From assembly GCA_016712445.1 (NCBI GenBank), contig JADJRB010000001.1, positions 620,001 through 684,000 on the forward strand: 64,000 nucleotides of DNA, in the 5' to 3' direction. The stretch comes from Acidobacteriota bacterium (lineage in GTDB: Bacteria; Pseudomonadota; Alphaproteobacteria; Caulobacterales; Hyphomonadaceae). The notes below the pieces were generated by a model. That model saw only the letters and a program-made list of their open reading frames with translations. It did no database searches and was not told the origin of the DNA. This document shows positions 31,531 to 39,704 of the stretch, in pieces; within the stretch, counting starts at the first letter, position 1; the number at the start of each line of letters is the position of its first letter. A program made the translations under genes and the position numbers.

Positions 31531-33075
31531 ATGACGACTTCCAAGCCGAAACTCATCATCCGCAACGCCCTGCCGCGCGACATTGCGAGCCTCTTGCCCC
31601 TCTACGACAAGGTTTATGGCGCGGGCTATGGCTATACGTCCGACCAGATCCTCGGCCAGATCAACCGTTTCCCGGAAGGCCAGTTCGTCGCCGAATTCGA
31701 AGGCCGCATTGTCGGGCACTGCGTCACCTTCGTCATCGGTTCTGCCATCGCGATGGCCCAGCACACCTGGAACGAAATCACCGGCGGCGGCTTCGCGGCG
31801 CGCCACGACCCCGAAGGCGACATACTCTACGGCATGGATGTATTGGTCGACTCCGAATTCCGCCGTCTGCGTATCGGCCAGCGCTTCTACCAGGTTCGCC
31901 AGGAACTCTGCGAAAGCCTTGGCCTGAAGGGGATCATGTTCGGCGGCCGGATCCCCGGCTACCACCGGCACACGAAGGAATATCCGGACCCGGCCGACTA
32001 TGTGGAGGCCGTGCGCCAGTCCAAGCTGCGCGATCCGGTCCTGTCTTTCCAGCTGCGGCAGACTTTCGAAGTCGTTGGTGTGCTGAGGAACTACATGGCC
32101 GAAGACCTCGAGTCCGGCACCCATGCCACCCAGATGCTGTGGCGCAATCCTGTCGCGCAGGACAAGATCAAGGCGAAGCCCGGCTTCGGCGACACGTCCC
32201 TGCCGGAGCGCGTGCGCGTTGCCACCGTGCAGTTCCAGATGCGCCGCATCACCTCGATCGATGATTTCGAACAGCAGGTCGAGTACTTCGTCGACATCGC
32301 CTCCGACTACCGCGCCGACTTCGTCACCTTCCCCGAACTCTTCACGCTGCAACTCCTCTCGCTGGAGAGCAAGCCGCTGGGGCCCGTCGCCGCGATCCAG
32401 AAGATTTCGGAATACACGCCGCGCTTCGTCGCCTTCATGGAGAAGCTGGCGGTCTCCTACAATATCAACATCATCGGCGGCACCCATCCGTCCGAGATGG
32501 AAGACGGCGACATCCACAATGTCGCCTATGTCTTCCTGCGCGACGGCTCGGTCCACACCCAGCAGAAGCTGCACCCGACCCCGTCCGAGCGCACCTGGTG
32601 GAACATCAAGGGCGGCGAAGGCAACCACGTCATCCAGACCGATTGCGGCCCGATCGGCGTGATGATCTGCTACGATTCCGAATTCCCGGAAGTCGCCCGC
32701 CACCTGGTCGACCAGGGCGCGCTGATGATGTTCGTGCCGTTCTGCACCGATGAGCGCCGTGGGTACCTCCGTGTACGGTATTGCTGCCAGGCCCGCGCCG
32801 TCGAGAACCAGTGCTACGTCGTCCTCTCCGGCGTTGTCGGCAACCTGCCGAATGTCGAGAACATGGACATCCACTATGCCGAAAGCTGCATCCTGACGCC
32901 GTCGGACTTCCCCTTCTCCCGCGACGGCGTCGCCGCCGACACCGCGCCGAACACCGAAACGATTGCCCTGGCAGACCTCTCCCTGCCTGATCTCCTGACC
33001 GCCCGCCAGTCCGGCGCCGTGCAGAATCTCAAGGACCGCCGGTTCGATCTCTACCGGGTGGCCTGGAAGAAGTAG
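31531..33075 (+). CDS. GNAT acetyltransferase-nitrilase fusion protein
   Basis: The 514-residue protein joins an N-terminal GNAT domain (about 1-185; GMDVLVDSEFRRLRIGQRFYQ) to a C-terminal carbon-nitrogen hydrolase domain (about 225-505) with the catalytic triad Glu269 (FPELF), Lys346 (QQKLHP) and Cys380 (MICYDSEFPEV). The hydrolase part cleaves an amide or nitrile C-N bond and the GNAT part would transfer an acyl group; the natural substrate is unknown. Bifunctional proteins of this order are known as a family. It lies 9 bp after the kinase gene and may be in the same transcript. Confidence 0.92.
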   Translation: MTTSKPKLIIRNALPRDIASLLPLYDKVYGAGYGYTSDQILGQINRFPEGQFVAEFEGRIVGHCVTFVIGSAIAMAQHTWNEITGGGFAARHDPEGDILYGMDVLVDSEFRRLRIGQRFYQVRQELCESLGLKGIMFGGRIPGYHRHTKEYPDPADYVEAVRQSKLRDPVLSFQLRQTFEVVGVLRNYMAEDLESGTHATQMLWRNPVAQDKIKAKPGFGDTSLPERVRVATVQFQMRRITSIDDFEQQVEYFVDIASDYRADFVTFPELFTLQLLSLESKPLGPVAAIQKISEYTPRFVAFMEKLAVSYNINIIGGTHPSEMEDGDIHNVAYVFLRDGSVHTQQKLHPTPSERTWWNIKGGEGNHVIQTDCGPIGVMICYDSEFPEVARHLVDQGALMMFVPFCTDERRGYLRVRYCCQARAVENQCYVVLSGVVGNLPNVENMDIHYAESCILTPSDFPFSRDGVAADTAPNTETIALADLSLPDLLTARQSGAVQNLKDRRFDLYRVAWKK

Positions 33076-33181
33076 ACCATCAATCGACTATTCATTCGGC
33101 CGCAACTCCTGAAAGTTGAATCCGAATTGAAATTCCTGTGATTTCTGTCACTCTCAGAGGGTGAGTAGCAGGAGTCTCACG

Positions 33182-33637
33182 ATGCGGGGGCGGAGACGGG
33201 CGAAGACCGATGATTCGAATGTGCCGTTGGCCCCATTCGTCGATGTAGTTCTGGCGCTTGCTGTTCTGTTTTTTATTTTGGCCCCGTATGGCGCGGAAAA
33301 GGTGATTGGCGTCAATGTAGGGCTTCCGTCACCCCATTGCGAATTCGTGCATTATGTTGAGCTATCTGAGAATGGTGTTGTGTCCATTTATGGCTGGGGT
33401 CCAGATCGAGCATCCTCCGACCCCACAGTGATCCAAACACATCTAGAACGAATACACACTGAATTCTCCGGCTGCGCCGTCGTAGTCTACGCGTCCCCCA
33501 AAGCCAAAGCAGGATCCCTCGTGCAACTTCAGGACCTGGCCTACAACGCGGGTCATTCTGACAATTTTACATTCGCCACAAAGACCTCAGGCCCGTACCT
33601 GAGTCTTTGGTCGCGCCACTGGGTTCACGATTACTAG
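33182..33637 (+). CDS. ExbD/TolR-like membrane protein, orphan
   Basis: The 151-residue product has a basic N-terminus (MRGRRRAKTDDSN), then VPLAPFVDVVLALAVLFFILAP, a single helix with the proton-carrying Asp position of ExbD/TolR, and a periplasmic domain with cysteines and an aromatic tail (YLSLWSRHWVHDY). ExbD/TolR work with ExbB/TolQ channels to use the proton motive force, but no such partner is nearby. ATG 33182 is preferred because AGGAG lies 8 bases upstream; GTG 33161 is also in frame. The gene is AT-richer than its neighbours (33241-33300 has 29 G/C of 60), suggesting transfer. Its last 4 bases overlap the convergent dehydratase gene. Confidence 0.72.
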   Translation: MRGRRRAKTDDSNVPLAPFVDVVLALAVLFFILAPYGAEKVIGVNVGLPSPHCEFVHYVELSENGVVSIYGWGPDRASSDPTVIQTHLERIHTEFSGCAVVVYASPKAKAGSLVQLQDLAYNAGHSDNFTFATKTSGPYLSLWSRHWVHDY

Positions 33638-33927
33638 CCGAGCTTTGCCGCCAGCTGGTCCATGAAACCGGCGAGTTCCAGGTCCTTCTGCGTGACACCG
33701 TCCGCGTCATGCGTCGTAAGCGTCACCTCGACCTTGTTATAGACGTTGAACCATTCCGGATGGTGGTCCATCTGCTCGGCCTTCAGGGCTGCGCCCGACA
33801 TGAAGGCGAAGGCGGTCTTGAAGTCTGCGAACTTGAAGGCCTTGTGGATCGCGTCGTGGTCGCCCTCGACGGCTTTCCAGCCCTTCAGTGCCTTGAGCGC
33901 GGCGGCCGCGCCAATCTTTGCAGCCAT
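33634..33927 (-). CDS. phhB: Pterin-4-alpha-carbinolamine dehydratase
   Basis: The 97-residue protein matches the family that dehydrates 4a-hydroxytetrahydrobiopterin, recycling pterin cofactor, with the motif MDHHPEWFNVYNKVEVTLTTH holding the active-site histidines (shown only as the HHPEW core). The N-terminal half KGWKAVEGDHDAIHKAFKF is as expected. ATG 33927 is favoured by GAGAGGA upstream; ATG 33933 is two codons earlier and overlaps the ribosome site. The stop of the upstream lipoprotein gene lies just before the start, so the genes are coupled. No phenylalanine hydroxylase gene is in the window. Confidence 0.93.
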   Translation of the reverse strand: MAAKIGAAAALKALKGWKAVEGDHDAIHKAFKFADFKTAFAFMSGAALKAEQMDHHPEWFNVYNKVEVTLTTHDADGVTQKDLELAGFMDQLAAKLG

Positions 33928-33929
33928 GG

Positions 33930-34520
33930 TCATTCCTCTCCGTCTTGTCCGAGTACGAAGTAAATCCAGACACCCTCTTCCGAGATTGCCGTGCGCATGC
34001 CGGGATAACCTTCGCCCGCCCTGATCTTCGCAATACCGTCTTCGTGGATCAGGTCCTCGAGGCGGCGCCGGTCCTGGAAAATCAGCTTCTCCGGGATCAG
34101 GTCCGCTGCGTCCCTGGCTGCCAGATCGGGCCACACATACCAGCGTTCACCGTCCACTTCGCGCAGGCCCGGAGGCTGTTCGAACAGATCGCGCAGCTTC
34201 CAGTTCGGATCGACGCCTGTTCGCCGCAACAGGTCCCAGAACTGCAAATGGTCCTGTCCGCCAAGGTTCGAGCGGAAATCCGGATTGCCGGCGGCGATCT
34301 TTGCGAGGCCCTTCAATGAACCCCGGCTCGCCTCCTTCAGCAGCGCGTCGCGTGTTGCGGCGGCGGCATCGCTGATCTCCACCGGCGGCGGCGCCTGCGG
34401 CGCCTGCGCGAGGTGATCGTCCGGGACCGGAGGAAGCACCATCACCACTTCCGGCTCGGCCTGCGAGCAGGCGGCCAGCAGCAGCGCAGCCACCAGCGAG
34501 GGGAAGCTAGCGAAGCGCAT
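33930..34520 (-). CDS. Lipoprotein of unknown function
   Basis: The 196-residue product has a signal peptide with lipobox LLAAC (Cys18), a proline-rich linker (VVMVLPPVPDD, APQAPPPVE) and a mature domain with WYVWPDLAARDAADLIPEKL and GVWIYFVLGQDGEE. It is presumably an outer or inner membrane lipoprotein. No family is named with confidence. Its start overlaps the upstream HAD gene by 14 bp and its stop abuts the dehydratase start, so the three genes form one operon. Confidence 0.75.
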   Translation of the reverse strand: MRFASFPSLVAALLLAACSQAEPEVVMVLPPVPDDHLAQAPQAPPPVEISDAAAATRDALLKEASRGSLKGLAKIAAGNPDFRSNLGGQDHLQFWDLLRRTGVDPNWKLRDLFEQPPGLREVDGERWYVWPDLAARDAADLIPEKLIFQDRRRLEDLIHEDGIAKIRAGEGYPGMRTAISEEGVWIYFVLGQDGEE

Positions 34521-35157
34521 AGCCCGTCACGGCTTCCAGGTCGGTGAGCAATTGTTCTTCGCTGATCACCTTGATCGTCTCCATGCCCATTTCGCGCGCC
34601 GGCTTCAGGTTGATGCCGAGGTCGTCGAGATAGACGCAGGCCGTCGGATCGACGTCGAGCGCTTCGCACATCAAGGCATAAATGCGCGGATCGGGCTTCC
34701 GGATCCCGAGTTTCGAACTTTCAATCAGGTGGTCGAACTGGTCGAACACGGCCGCAAGCTCTTTTGCCTTCGCGTCGTCGTTCGTCATCGAGGCGCCCTT
34801 GCCGATCGGGGCATTGTTGGTGATGCAGCCGACCTTGCCCTTCGTCTTGCAGACCTTCAGCGCGTTGACGACGCGCGGCCGCAGGCTGCCGGACAGCAAT
34901 CCGAGTATATCCTTGCCCGGCACATCATGGCCGAGCGCGTTGGCTTCGGCGCGGAACAGACCGTCGAACCTGGCGGCATCGACTTCGCTGCGCTCCAGCA
35001 GGGCCCAGGCGTTTTCGAGCGGGTTCACGGCGTTGACCGAACGGATGAAGTCCTTCGGCAGGCCCTTTTCGGCCTCATACCGGTTGAACGCTTCGAAGGG
35101 AGAGGAGGTGAAGACACCGCCGAAATCCCAGATGATGGCTTGGAAGGTACGTGTCAT
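34507..35157 (-). CDS. HAD-superfamily hydrolase
   Basis: The 216-residue HAD protein has motif I IIWDFGGVFTS (nucleophile Asp11 followed by a Gly-rich variant DFGG as in the epoxide hydrolase N-terminal/phosphatase group), motif II ITNNA, motif III lysine in SSKLGIRKPDPRIY, and motif IV VYLDDLG. It probably hydrolyses a phosphate ester or haloacid; the substrate is unknown. It heads the three-gene minus-strand operon and is divergent from the SDR gene. Confidence 0.9.
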   Translation of the reverse strand: MTRTFQAIIWDFGGVFTSSPFEAFNRYEAEKGLPKDFIRSVNAVNPLENAWALLERSEVDAARFDGLFRAEANALGHDVPGKDILGLLSGSLRPRVVNALKVCKTKGKVGCITNNAPIGKGASMTNDDAKAKELAAVFDQFDHLIESSKLGIRKPDPRIYALMCEALDVDPTACVYLDDLGINLKPAREMGMETIKVISEEQLLTDLEAVTGYALR

Positions 35158-35285
35158 GGCCGCTTGCTAGCCGTTCGGCGCGGCCATTTCAAACCTTGAT
35201 TTTTCTGTCCCGATTCTGGCGCCCTGCCCTTGCAGGCGCGGGCTGGCGCAGTAGTGTCCCGGCGCGAGACAAAAGGGAGAAAATC

Positions 35286-36203
35286 ATGGGCGTCCTGGAC
35301 GGAAAAGTCGTACTGATCACCGGCGGCGGCAACGGCATCGGCAAGGAGTGCGCCCTGCTGGCGGCGCGCCAGGGCGCGAAAGTCGTCGTCAACGACCTCG
35401 GCGGCAGCCTCAAGGGCGACGAGGAAGGCTCGGCCGGTCCGGCAGAAGCTGTCGCTGCGGAAATCCGCAAGGCCGGCGGCGAGGCTGTCTCCAACTCCGA
35501 AAGCGTCACCGACTACAAGGCGGTTTCCGGCATGGTGACCCAAGCCATGGACACGTTCGGCCGTCTCGACGCGGTCATCAACCCGGCCGGCATCCTGCGC
35601 GACGGCATGTTCCACAAGATGAGCGAAAGCGACTGGAAAGCGGTCATCGACGTTCACCTGCATGGCTCGTTCAACGTCACCCGCGCCACCATCGAGCACT
35701 TCCGCGAGAAGGAAGCGGGCTCGTATGTCCTGTTCACGTCGACCACCGGCCTGATCGGCAATATCGGTCAGGCGAACTACGGCGCCGCCAAGCTCGGCAT
35801 TGCCGGCCTCAGCCGCATCATCGCGATGGAAGGCGCCGCCAAGAACGTGCGCTCGAACATCATCGCCCCGTTCGCCTGGACCCGCATGATCGCGTCCATC
35901 CCGGTGAAGGATGAAGCGGGCGCGCAGCGCGTGCAGCGGATGAAGGACGGCATGCGCGCCGATCAGGTTGCGCAGCTCGCCGTTGCGCTTTGCGCCGACA
36001 CGGCCTCCCAGGTCAGCGGCCAGATCTTTGGCGTGCGCGGCAATGAAGTCATCCTGTTCGACCAGCCGCGCCCGGTGAAGACGTTGGCGCGCCTTGAAGG
36101 CTGGACCCCGGACTCGCTGATCGATCATTGCTTCCCGGCGATGAATGGCAGCTTCACCGATCTCGGCGCGACGGCGAGCGTGTTCCCTTACGACCCGGTT
36201 TAG
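35286..36203 (+). CDS. Short-chain dehydrogenase/reductase (hydroxyacyl-CoA dehydrogenase-like)
   Basis: The 305-residue SDR has the cofactor motif ITGGGNGIGKECA (TGxxxGxG), NAG replaced by INPAGIL, and the catalytic Tyr165 and Lys169 (NYGAAKLG) with an upstream Ser/Thr cluster (FTSTTG). The VVNDLGGSLKGDEEGSAGPAE insert is typical of the peroxisomal multifunctional enzyme type 2-like (3R)-hydroxyacyl-CoA dehydrogenases, so it may act on acyl-CoA intermediates. ATG 35286 has AAGGGAGAA upstream. It stands alone and is followed by hairpins. Confidence 0.9.
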   Translation: MGVLDGKVVLITGGGNGIGKECALLAARQGAKVVVNDLGGSLKGDEEGSAGPAEAVAAEIRKAGGEAVSNSESVTDYKAVSGMVTQAMDTFGRLDAVINPAGILRDGMFHKMSESDWKAVIDVHLHGSFNVTRATIEHFREKEAGSYVLFTSTTGLIGNIGQANYGAAKLGIAGLSRIIAMEGAAKNVRSNIIAPFAWTRMIASIPVKDEAGAQRVQRMKDGMRADQVAQLAVALCADTASQVSGQIFGVRGNEVILFDQPRPVKTLARLEGWTPDSLIDHCFPAMNGSFTDLGATASVFPYDPV

Positions 36204-36253
36204 GCGTAGCACCGGCGTCCGGCGCAGCGAGGGCTGGCCGGGTGGTTCAGGTC

Positions 36254-36318
36254 GGGCGGGATTTCATTCCGCCGGATGCGCCATGCCGTGAGGGTGGATG
36301 GCGGGATTTTATCCCGCC
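36254..36318. repeat. Two related GGCGGGAT hairpins between convergent genes
   Basis: GGGCGGGATTTCATTCCGCC at 36254-36273 and GGCGGGATTTTATCCCGCC at 36300-36318 are two copies of one inverted motif. The second is a perfect 8-bp stem with loop TTT. They sit between the SDR gene and the convergent 134-residue gene, so they may act as bidirectional terminators and look like a small dispersed repeat. Confidence 0.55.
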
Positions 36319-36723
36319 CTACGAAGTGTTGGGGGTCAAAAGAGTCCCTGATTCCTTACCGGGGCGATCGCAGTGCGATCGCTGGTCCCGGCAAGCCCCC
36401 GTGAGGCGGGGGGACATGGCGTCGCACGGGGGCTCAATGCTGAGACAGGTCGGGACGCTTGTGGACCAGACGGGATGGTCGAAACGGGGCCGCGTCAGCG
36501 CGAGCGGATCGGGCGCAGGCGTGTGCATCACGTCGCCGCGGTGGACGATGCGCACACCGCCCCACCAGCTGACGCCGAGCAGGAAGCCGGTGCGCTTCTC
36601 GCGCTGCAGGGCGAGCCAGGCGGCTTTCAGCTGCCAATAGAGGATCGGCCAGAAGAACGGGTGCACGGCGTCGAAGAGACGCCGGAAGTGCACGTAGTTC
36701 CGTATGCTGAGGAAAGCCGACAT
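36319..36723 (-). CDS. Hypothetical protein, possibly membrane-associated
   Basis: The 134-residue frame begins MSAFLSIRNYVHFRRLFDAVHPFFWPILYW and continues KAAWLALQREKRTGFLLGVSWWGG, rich in Trp and aromatic residues with amphipathic helices. The central part (VRIVHRGDVMHTP) looks beta-like and the last 30 residues are low-complexity. I recognise no family. The C-terminal third overlaps a region with repeated GCGATCGC palindromes (36364-36371 and 36375-36382), so the 3' end could be altered. The N-terminal composition suggests a real protein. Confidence 0.5.
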   Translation of the reverse strand: MSAFLSIRNYVHFRRLFDAVHPFFWPILYWQLKAAWLALQREKRTGFLLGVSWWGGVRIVHRGDVMHTPAPDPLALTRPRFDHPVWSTSVPTCLSIEPPCDAMSPRLTGACRDQRSHCDRPGKESGTLLTPNTS

Positions 36724-36786
36724 CTGCGCAGTATAGACTGGCTGCGGACCCGGCCGGATTGGAAACGCGCAAAAAAGTTCAGCGCC

Positions 36787-36867
36787 GTGTCATCCCGGCA
36801 ACAGCCGGGACCCCGAAGACCTTGAACGGCTTGGATTTCTGGGTCCCGGCTGTCGCCGGGATGACAC
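36787..36867. repeat. Long REP-like inverted repeat (GTGTCATCCCGGC type)
   Basis: The 27-base arm 36787-36813, starting GTGTCATCCCGGC, is the reverse complement of 36841-36867, ending GCCGGGATGACAC, with one mismatch; the loop is 27 bases. Dispersed palindromes with the core GTCATCCCGGC...GCCGGGATGAC are common in alphaproteobacterial genomes. It lies in the spacer upstream of the 134-residue gene and downstream of mtgA. Confidence 0.8.
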
Positions 36868-36931
36868 GAAGAAAGTTTGCGGCTTGCCCCGGTTTCGTTG
36901 CACAAGGGCGAACTTGTGCAACAAAAACCGG

Positions 36932-38017
36932 CTACTGCGGCGTGATCACTGTGGGCCCGCCGTCATCCTCGACGGACGCTTCAGGTTCAGCCTCGACCGG
37001 GGCCACTTCCTCCGCAGGCGGATCAACGGGCTCCGCGCCGGGCTCGGTCAGAGGTTCGGTTTCGAATGTCTCGTCGGCCGAGTTGAGAATGTCGGTGAGC
37101 GCGTCATTGGCATTCACCTCGGGCGCGGCCTCCGGTTCGACACCGATCGCTTCCGCGCCCTCGTCCGGGGCTTCCGGCAGGTCTTCGAACACCGGCGCTT
37201 CAGGCTTAGGCTGGCCCGGTTCAGGTTTCGGCAGGTTGGAGCGGAAGTCGTCGCCCAGCACGCAGGCCGCATAGCCCTCGTTCGCCACCACACGCATGCG
37301 CGACTGGATCGAGCCGGTCCGCTTGCGCACATAAGGGCCTGGCTTGTCGGCGCTCCATTTGTTCGGGGACGGAAGGACGGCGGCGAGGCGGGCAGCCTCC
37401 AGCGGTGTCAGGTCAGCGGCCGACTTGCCGAACCGCGCCTGCGCGGCCGCTTCTGCGCCGAACAATCCGTCGCCCCATTCGGCGACGTTGAGATAGACTT
37501 CCATGATCCGGCGCTTGCCCCACACGGTCTCGATCACATAGGTCATCCAGGCTTCGCCGGCCTTGCGGGGCATGCCGCCGCCGTTCCAGAAGAACACGTT
37601 TTTCGCCGTCTGCTGGCTGATCGTCGATCCGCCGCGACGCTTCTTGCCGTCATGCTTCTTGTTGTATTCGCGCGCCTTCTCGATGGCGTCCCAGTCGATG
37701 CCGCCGTGCTCACAGAACTTCGCATCCTCCGCGCTGATCACGGCGAGCACGAGGTTGGGCGAAATCTTGCTCAGCGGCACCCAGTCCTGCTGGACCTTCT
37801 GGCCTTCGCCAGAGCGCTGGATCATCAGGATCGTGCCGGGCGATGGCAGCAGCGCCAATGCCAGTGCGTACACGTGGAACAGGGCGAACGCCGCCACGCC
37901 GGCCTGCACCACGCCGACGGCGATACGCCGCCAGAGGGGCACGTCGCGCTTGGGCTTGCCCGGCTCCGGCGCCGGGGCCGGCGTATCTGCGGCAGGTTGG
38001 AAAATGTCGTCGCTCAT
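36932..38017 (-). CDS. mtgA: Monofunctional peptidoglycan glycosyltransferase, with long acidic tail
   Basis: The 361-residue protein polymerises lipid II into glycan strands at the inner membrane. It has a short cytoplasmic N-terminus, one helix (about 35-55, VVQAGVAAFALFHVYALALALL), and a GT51 domain with the catalytic Glu motif SAEDAKFCEHGGIDWDAIEKA (core EDAKF), RGGSTISQQTAKNVFFW and VYLNVAEWGDGLFGAEAAA. Typical MtgA proteins are about 230 residues; here about 120 acidic, Pro/Glu-rich residues are added at the C-terminus (VEPEAAPEVNAND...). ATG 38017 overlaps the queG stop by 4 bp (ATGA), so translation is coupled. Confidence 0.92.
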   Translation of the reverse strand: MSDDIFQPAADTPAPAPEPGKPKRDVPLWRRIAVGVVQAGVAAFALFHVYALALALLPSPGTILMIQRSGEGQKVQQDWVPLSKISPNLVLAVISAEDAKFCEHGGIDWDAIEKAREYNKKHDGKKRRGGSTISQQTAKNVFFWNGGGMPRKAGEAWMTYVIETVWGKRRIMEVYLNVAEWGDGLFGAEAAAQARFGKSAADLTPLEAARLAAVLPSPNKWSADKPGPYVRKRTGSIQSRMRVVANEGYAACVLGDDFRSNLPKPEPGQPKPEAPVFEDLPEAPDEGAEAIGVEPEAAPEVNANDALTDILNSADETFETEPLTEPGAEPVDPPAEEVAPVEAEPEASVEDDGGPTVITPQ

Positions 38018-39138
38018 GCCCCGAGATCCCATTCTTCCTGCACGCTCGTATCCTGCTCCGCGCCCCGGCGCAGCGCCTTTTCAGCAGCAAACCGGGCGGC
38101 ATCAAGGCGGGCGAGCGCCGACGCGGCCGCCCCGCGCACCAGCGGCGAGGCATCGTCCAGCAACGGCAACAGGCGCGGCGCCAACGCCGGCTGCCCGCTA
38201 TTGCCGATCGCAATGCAGACGTTGCGCACGAACCGGTCGCGGCCCGTCCGCTTGACCGGCGAGCCGGAGAACACTTCCCGGAAGGCCGCTTCGTCCAGCG
38301 CTGCCAGTTCGTCGAGCCCCGGCGTCTTGAGCTCCGCCCGGGCAAACAGCGCCGCCTCGGACGCGTGCGAGGCAAACTTGTTCCAAGGGCAGACGGCGAG
38401 GCAATCATCGCAGCCGTAGATGCGGTTGCCCATCGCGGCGCGGAACTCGCGTGGGATCGGGCCAGAATGTTCGATGGTGAGGTAGGAGATGCAGCGGCGC
38501 GCATCGAGTTGGTAGGGCGCCGGGAAGGCCGCCGTCGGGCAGATGTCGAGGCAGGCGCGGCAGCTGCCGCAATGATCGGGCTCGGCCTGGTCTGGCTCAA
38601 GCGCCGCCGCCGTCAGCACCGTGCCGAGGAAGAACCAGCTGCCGAGGTCGCGGCTGACGAGGTTGGTATGCTTGCCCTGCCAGCCAAGTCCGGCCTTCGC
38701 CGCCAGCGGCTTTTCCATCAGCGGCGCGGTGTCGACGAACACTTTCACCTCCGCCCCGGTCGCGGCGGCCACCTCCCCTGCCAGCTGCTTCAGGCGGGAC
38801 TTGATCACGTCGTGATAGTCGCGTCCCCGTGCATAGACGGAGATGTTGCCCGTCTCGCGCTGAGTCAGTGTCTCCAGGGGATCATGATTCGGGCCGTAGT
38901 TCATTGCGACCACGAGCGCGCTGCGGGCGCCTGCCCACATGCCGGTCGGCGCGCTGCGCCGCTCCAGCGTGTCTGCGATCCACGCCATCTCGCCGTGCCG
39001 GCCTTCGGCGACAAATTCGGCGAGGCGCGCGCCGGCCTCCCAGGCCTCGTCGGCGCGCGCGATGCCGGCCGCATCGAAGCCGAGCGCGCGGGCGCGCTGC
39101 TTCAGGAGGGTGCTCAGGGTGTCTTCGGGCGCGGGCAT
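38014..39138 (-). CDS. queG: Epoxyqueuosine reductase
   Basis: The 374-residue cobalamin and iron-sulfur enzyme performs the last step of queuosine formation in tRNA, reducing epoxyqueuosine. It has two 4Fe-4S motifs, CGSCRACLDICP and CDDCLAVCPW, a catalytic Asp in FVDTAPLMEKPLA, and a C-terminal HEAT-like repeat region (LLDDASPLVRGAAASALARL). ATG 39138 (MPAPEDTLSTLLKQRA) gives the usual start; the open frame extends far upstream without a better site. It is co-transcribed with mtgA. Confidence 0.95.
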   Translation of the reverse strand: MPAPEDTLSTLLKQRARALGFDAAGIARADEAWEAGARLAEFVAEGRHGEMAWIADTLERRSAPTGMWAGARSALVVAMNYGPNHDPLETLTQRETGNISVYARGRDYHDVIKSRLKQLAGEVAAATGAEVKVFVDTAPLMEKPLAAKAGLGWQGKHTNLVSRDLGSWFFLGTVLTAAALEPDQAEPDHCGSCRACLDICPTAAFPAPYQLDARRCISYLTIEHSGPIPREFRAAMGNRIYGCDDCLAVCPWNKFASHASEAALFARAELKTPGLDELAALDEAAFREVFSGSPVKRTGRDRFVRNVCIAIGNSGQPALAPRLLPLLDDASPLVRGAAASALARLDAARFAAEKALRRGAEQDTSVQEEWDLGA

Positions 39139-39181
39139 CGGCAGACAGATACCAGCCGCGGCGCCCGCTTGGAACGGCGCT

Positions 39182-39637
39182 TCAATGCGCGGCTGTGCAG
39201 GCCGCCGTGAGGCGCCCGACCTGCGCGAGCCAGTCTTCGGCGCGCGCCTGTGTCTGGAAGGGAATGGTATGGTCGCCGACACGGTCGGGCGTCTCCTCGA
39301 GATCGCCCGCTTCGATGCAGGCGCTGCCATCCTTGCAGGCGTAGGTGAGCTCGAACCCGTTCGCCTCATCGCCTGAGATCACGCCGGTGGTTACCTGCGT
39401 GAGGGGGAGCCGCCACAGTCCCCAGGCATTGTTGCGCCCATAGCCGTGGGTCAGCCAGGCGCAGTCGCCCTTGAGGTTGTGATAGACGTAAACGTCGTCA
39501 CCGGGATTTTGCCGTGGGATCACCGGGGGCTCTAGGGTCTCTTGCACGGCCAGCTGTTCCGCTTCAGGTGCCGGCGCCTTCAGCGCGCATCCGCCTAGTG
39601 TCGCTGCAGTCCCTGCCGCCAGCAAGATCATCCGCAT
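39182..39637 (-). CDS. Lipoprotein of unknown function
   Basis: The 151-residue product has a lipoprotein signal MRMILLAAGTAATLGGCAL with lipobox LGGC (Cys17). The mature part has a segment HNLKGDCAWLTHGYGRNNAWGLWR and three further cysteines (TYACKDGSACIEAG, LTAACTAAH), probably disulfide-bonded in the periplasm. No family is recognised. ATG 39637 is chosen because GGGGGAAC lies just upstream; ATG 39631 is two codons later. It lies between NAD-GDH and queG on the same strand. Confidence 0.72.
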   Translation of the reverse strand: MRMILLAAGTAATLGGCALKAPAPEAEQLAVQETLEPPVIPRQNPGDDVYVYHNLKGDCAWLTHGYGRNNAWGLWRLPLTQVTTGVISGDEANGFELTYACKDGSACIEAGDLEETPDRVGDHTIPFQTQARAEDWLAQVGRLTAACTAAH

Positions 39638-39704
39638 GCGTTCCCCCATCCCGACCTGCGCCAGCTTCAGCGGCAGGCACTGAACGTCACCTGAACTCAA
39701 CGCC

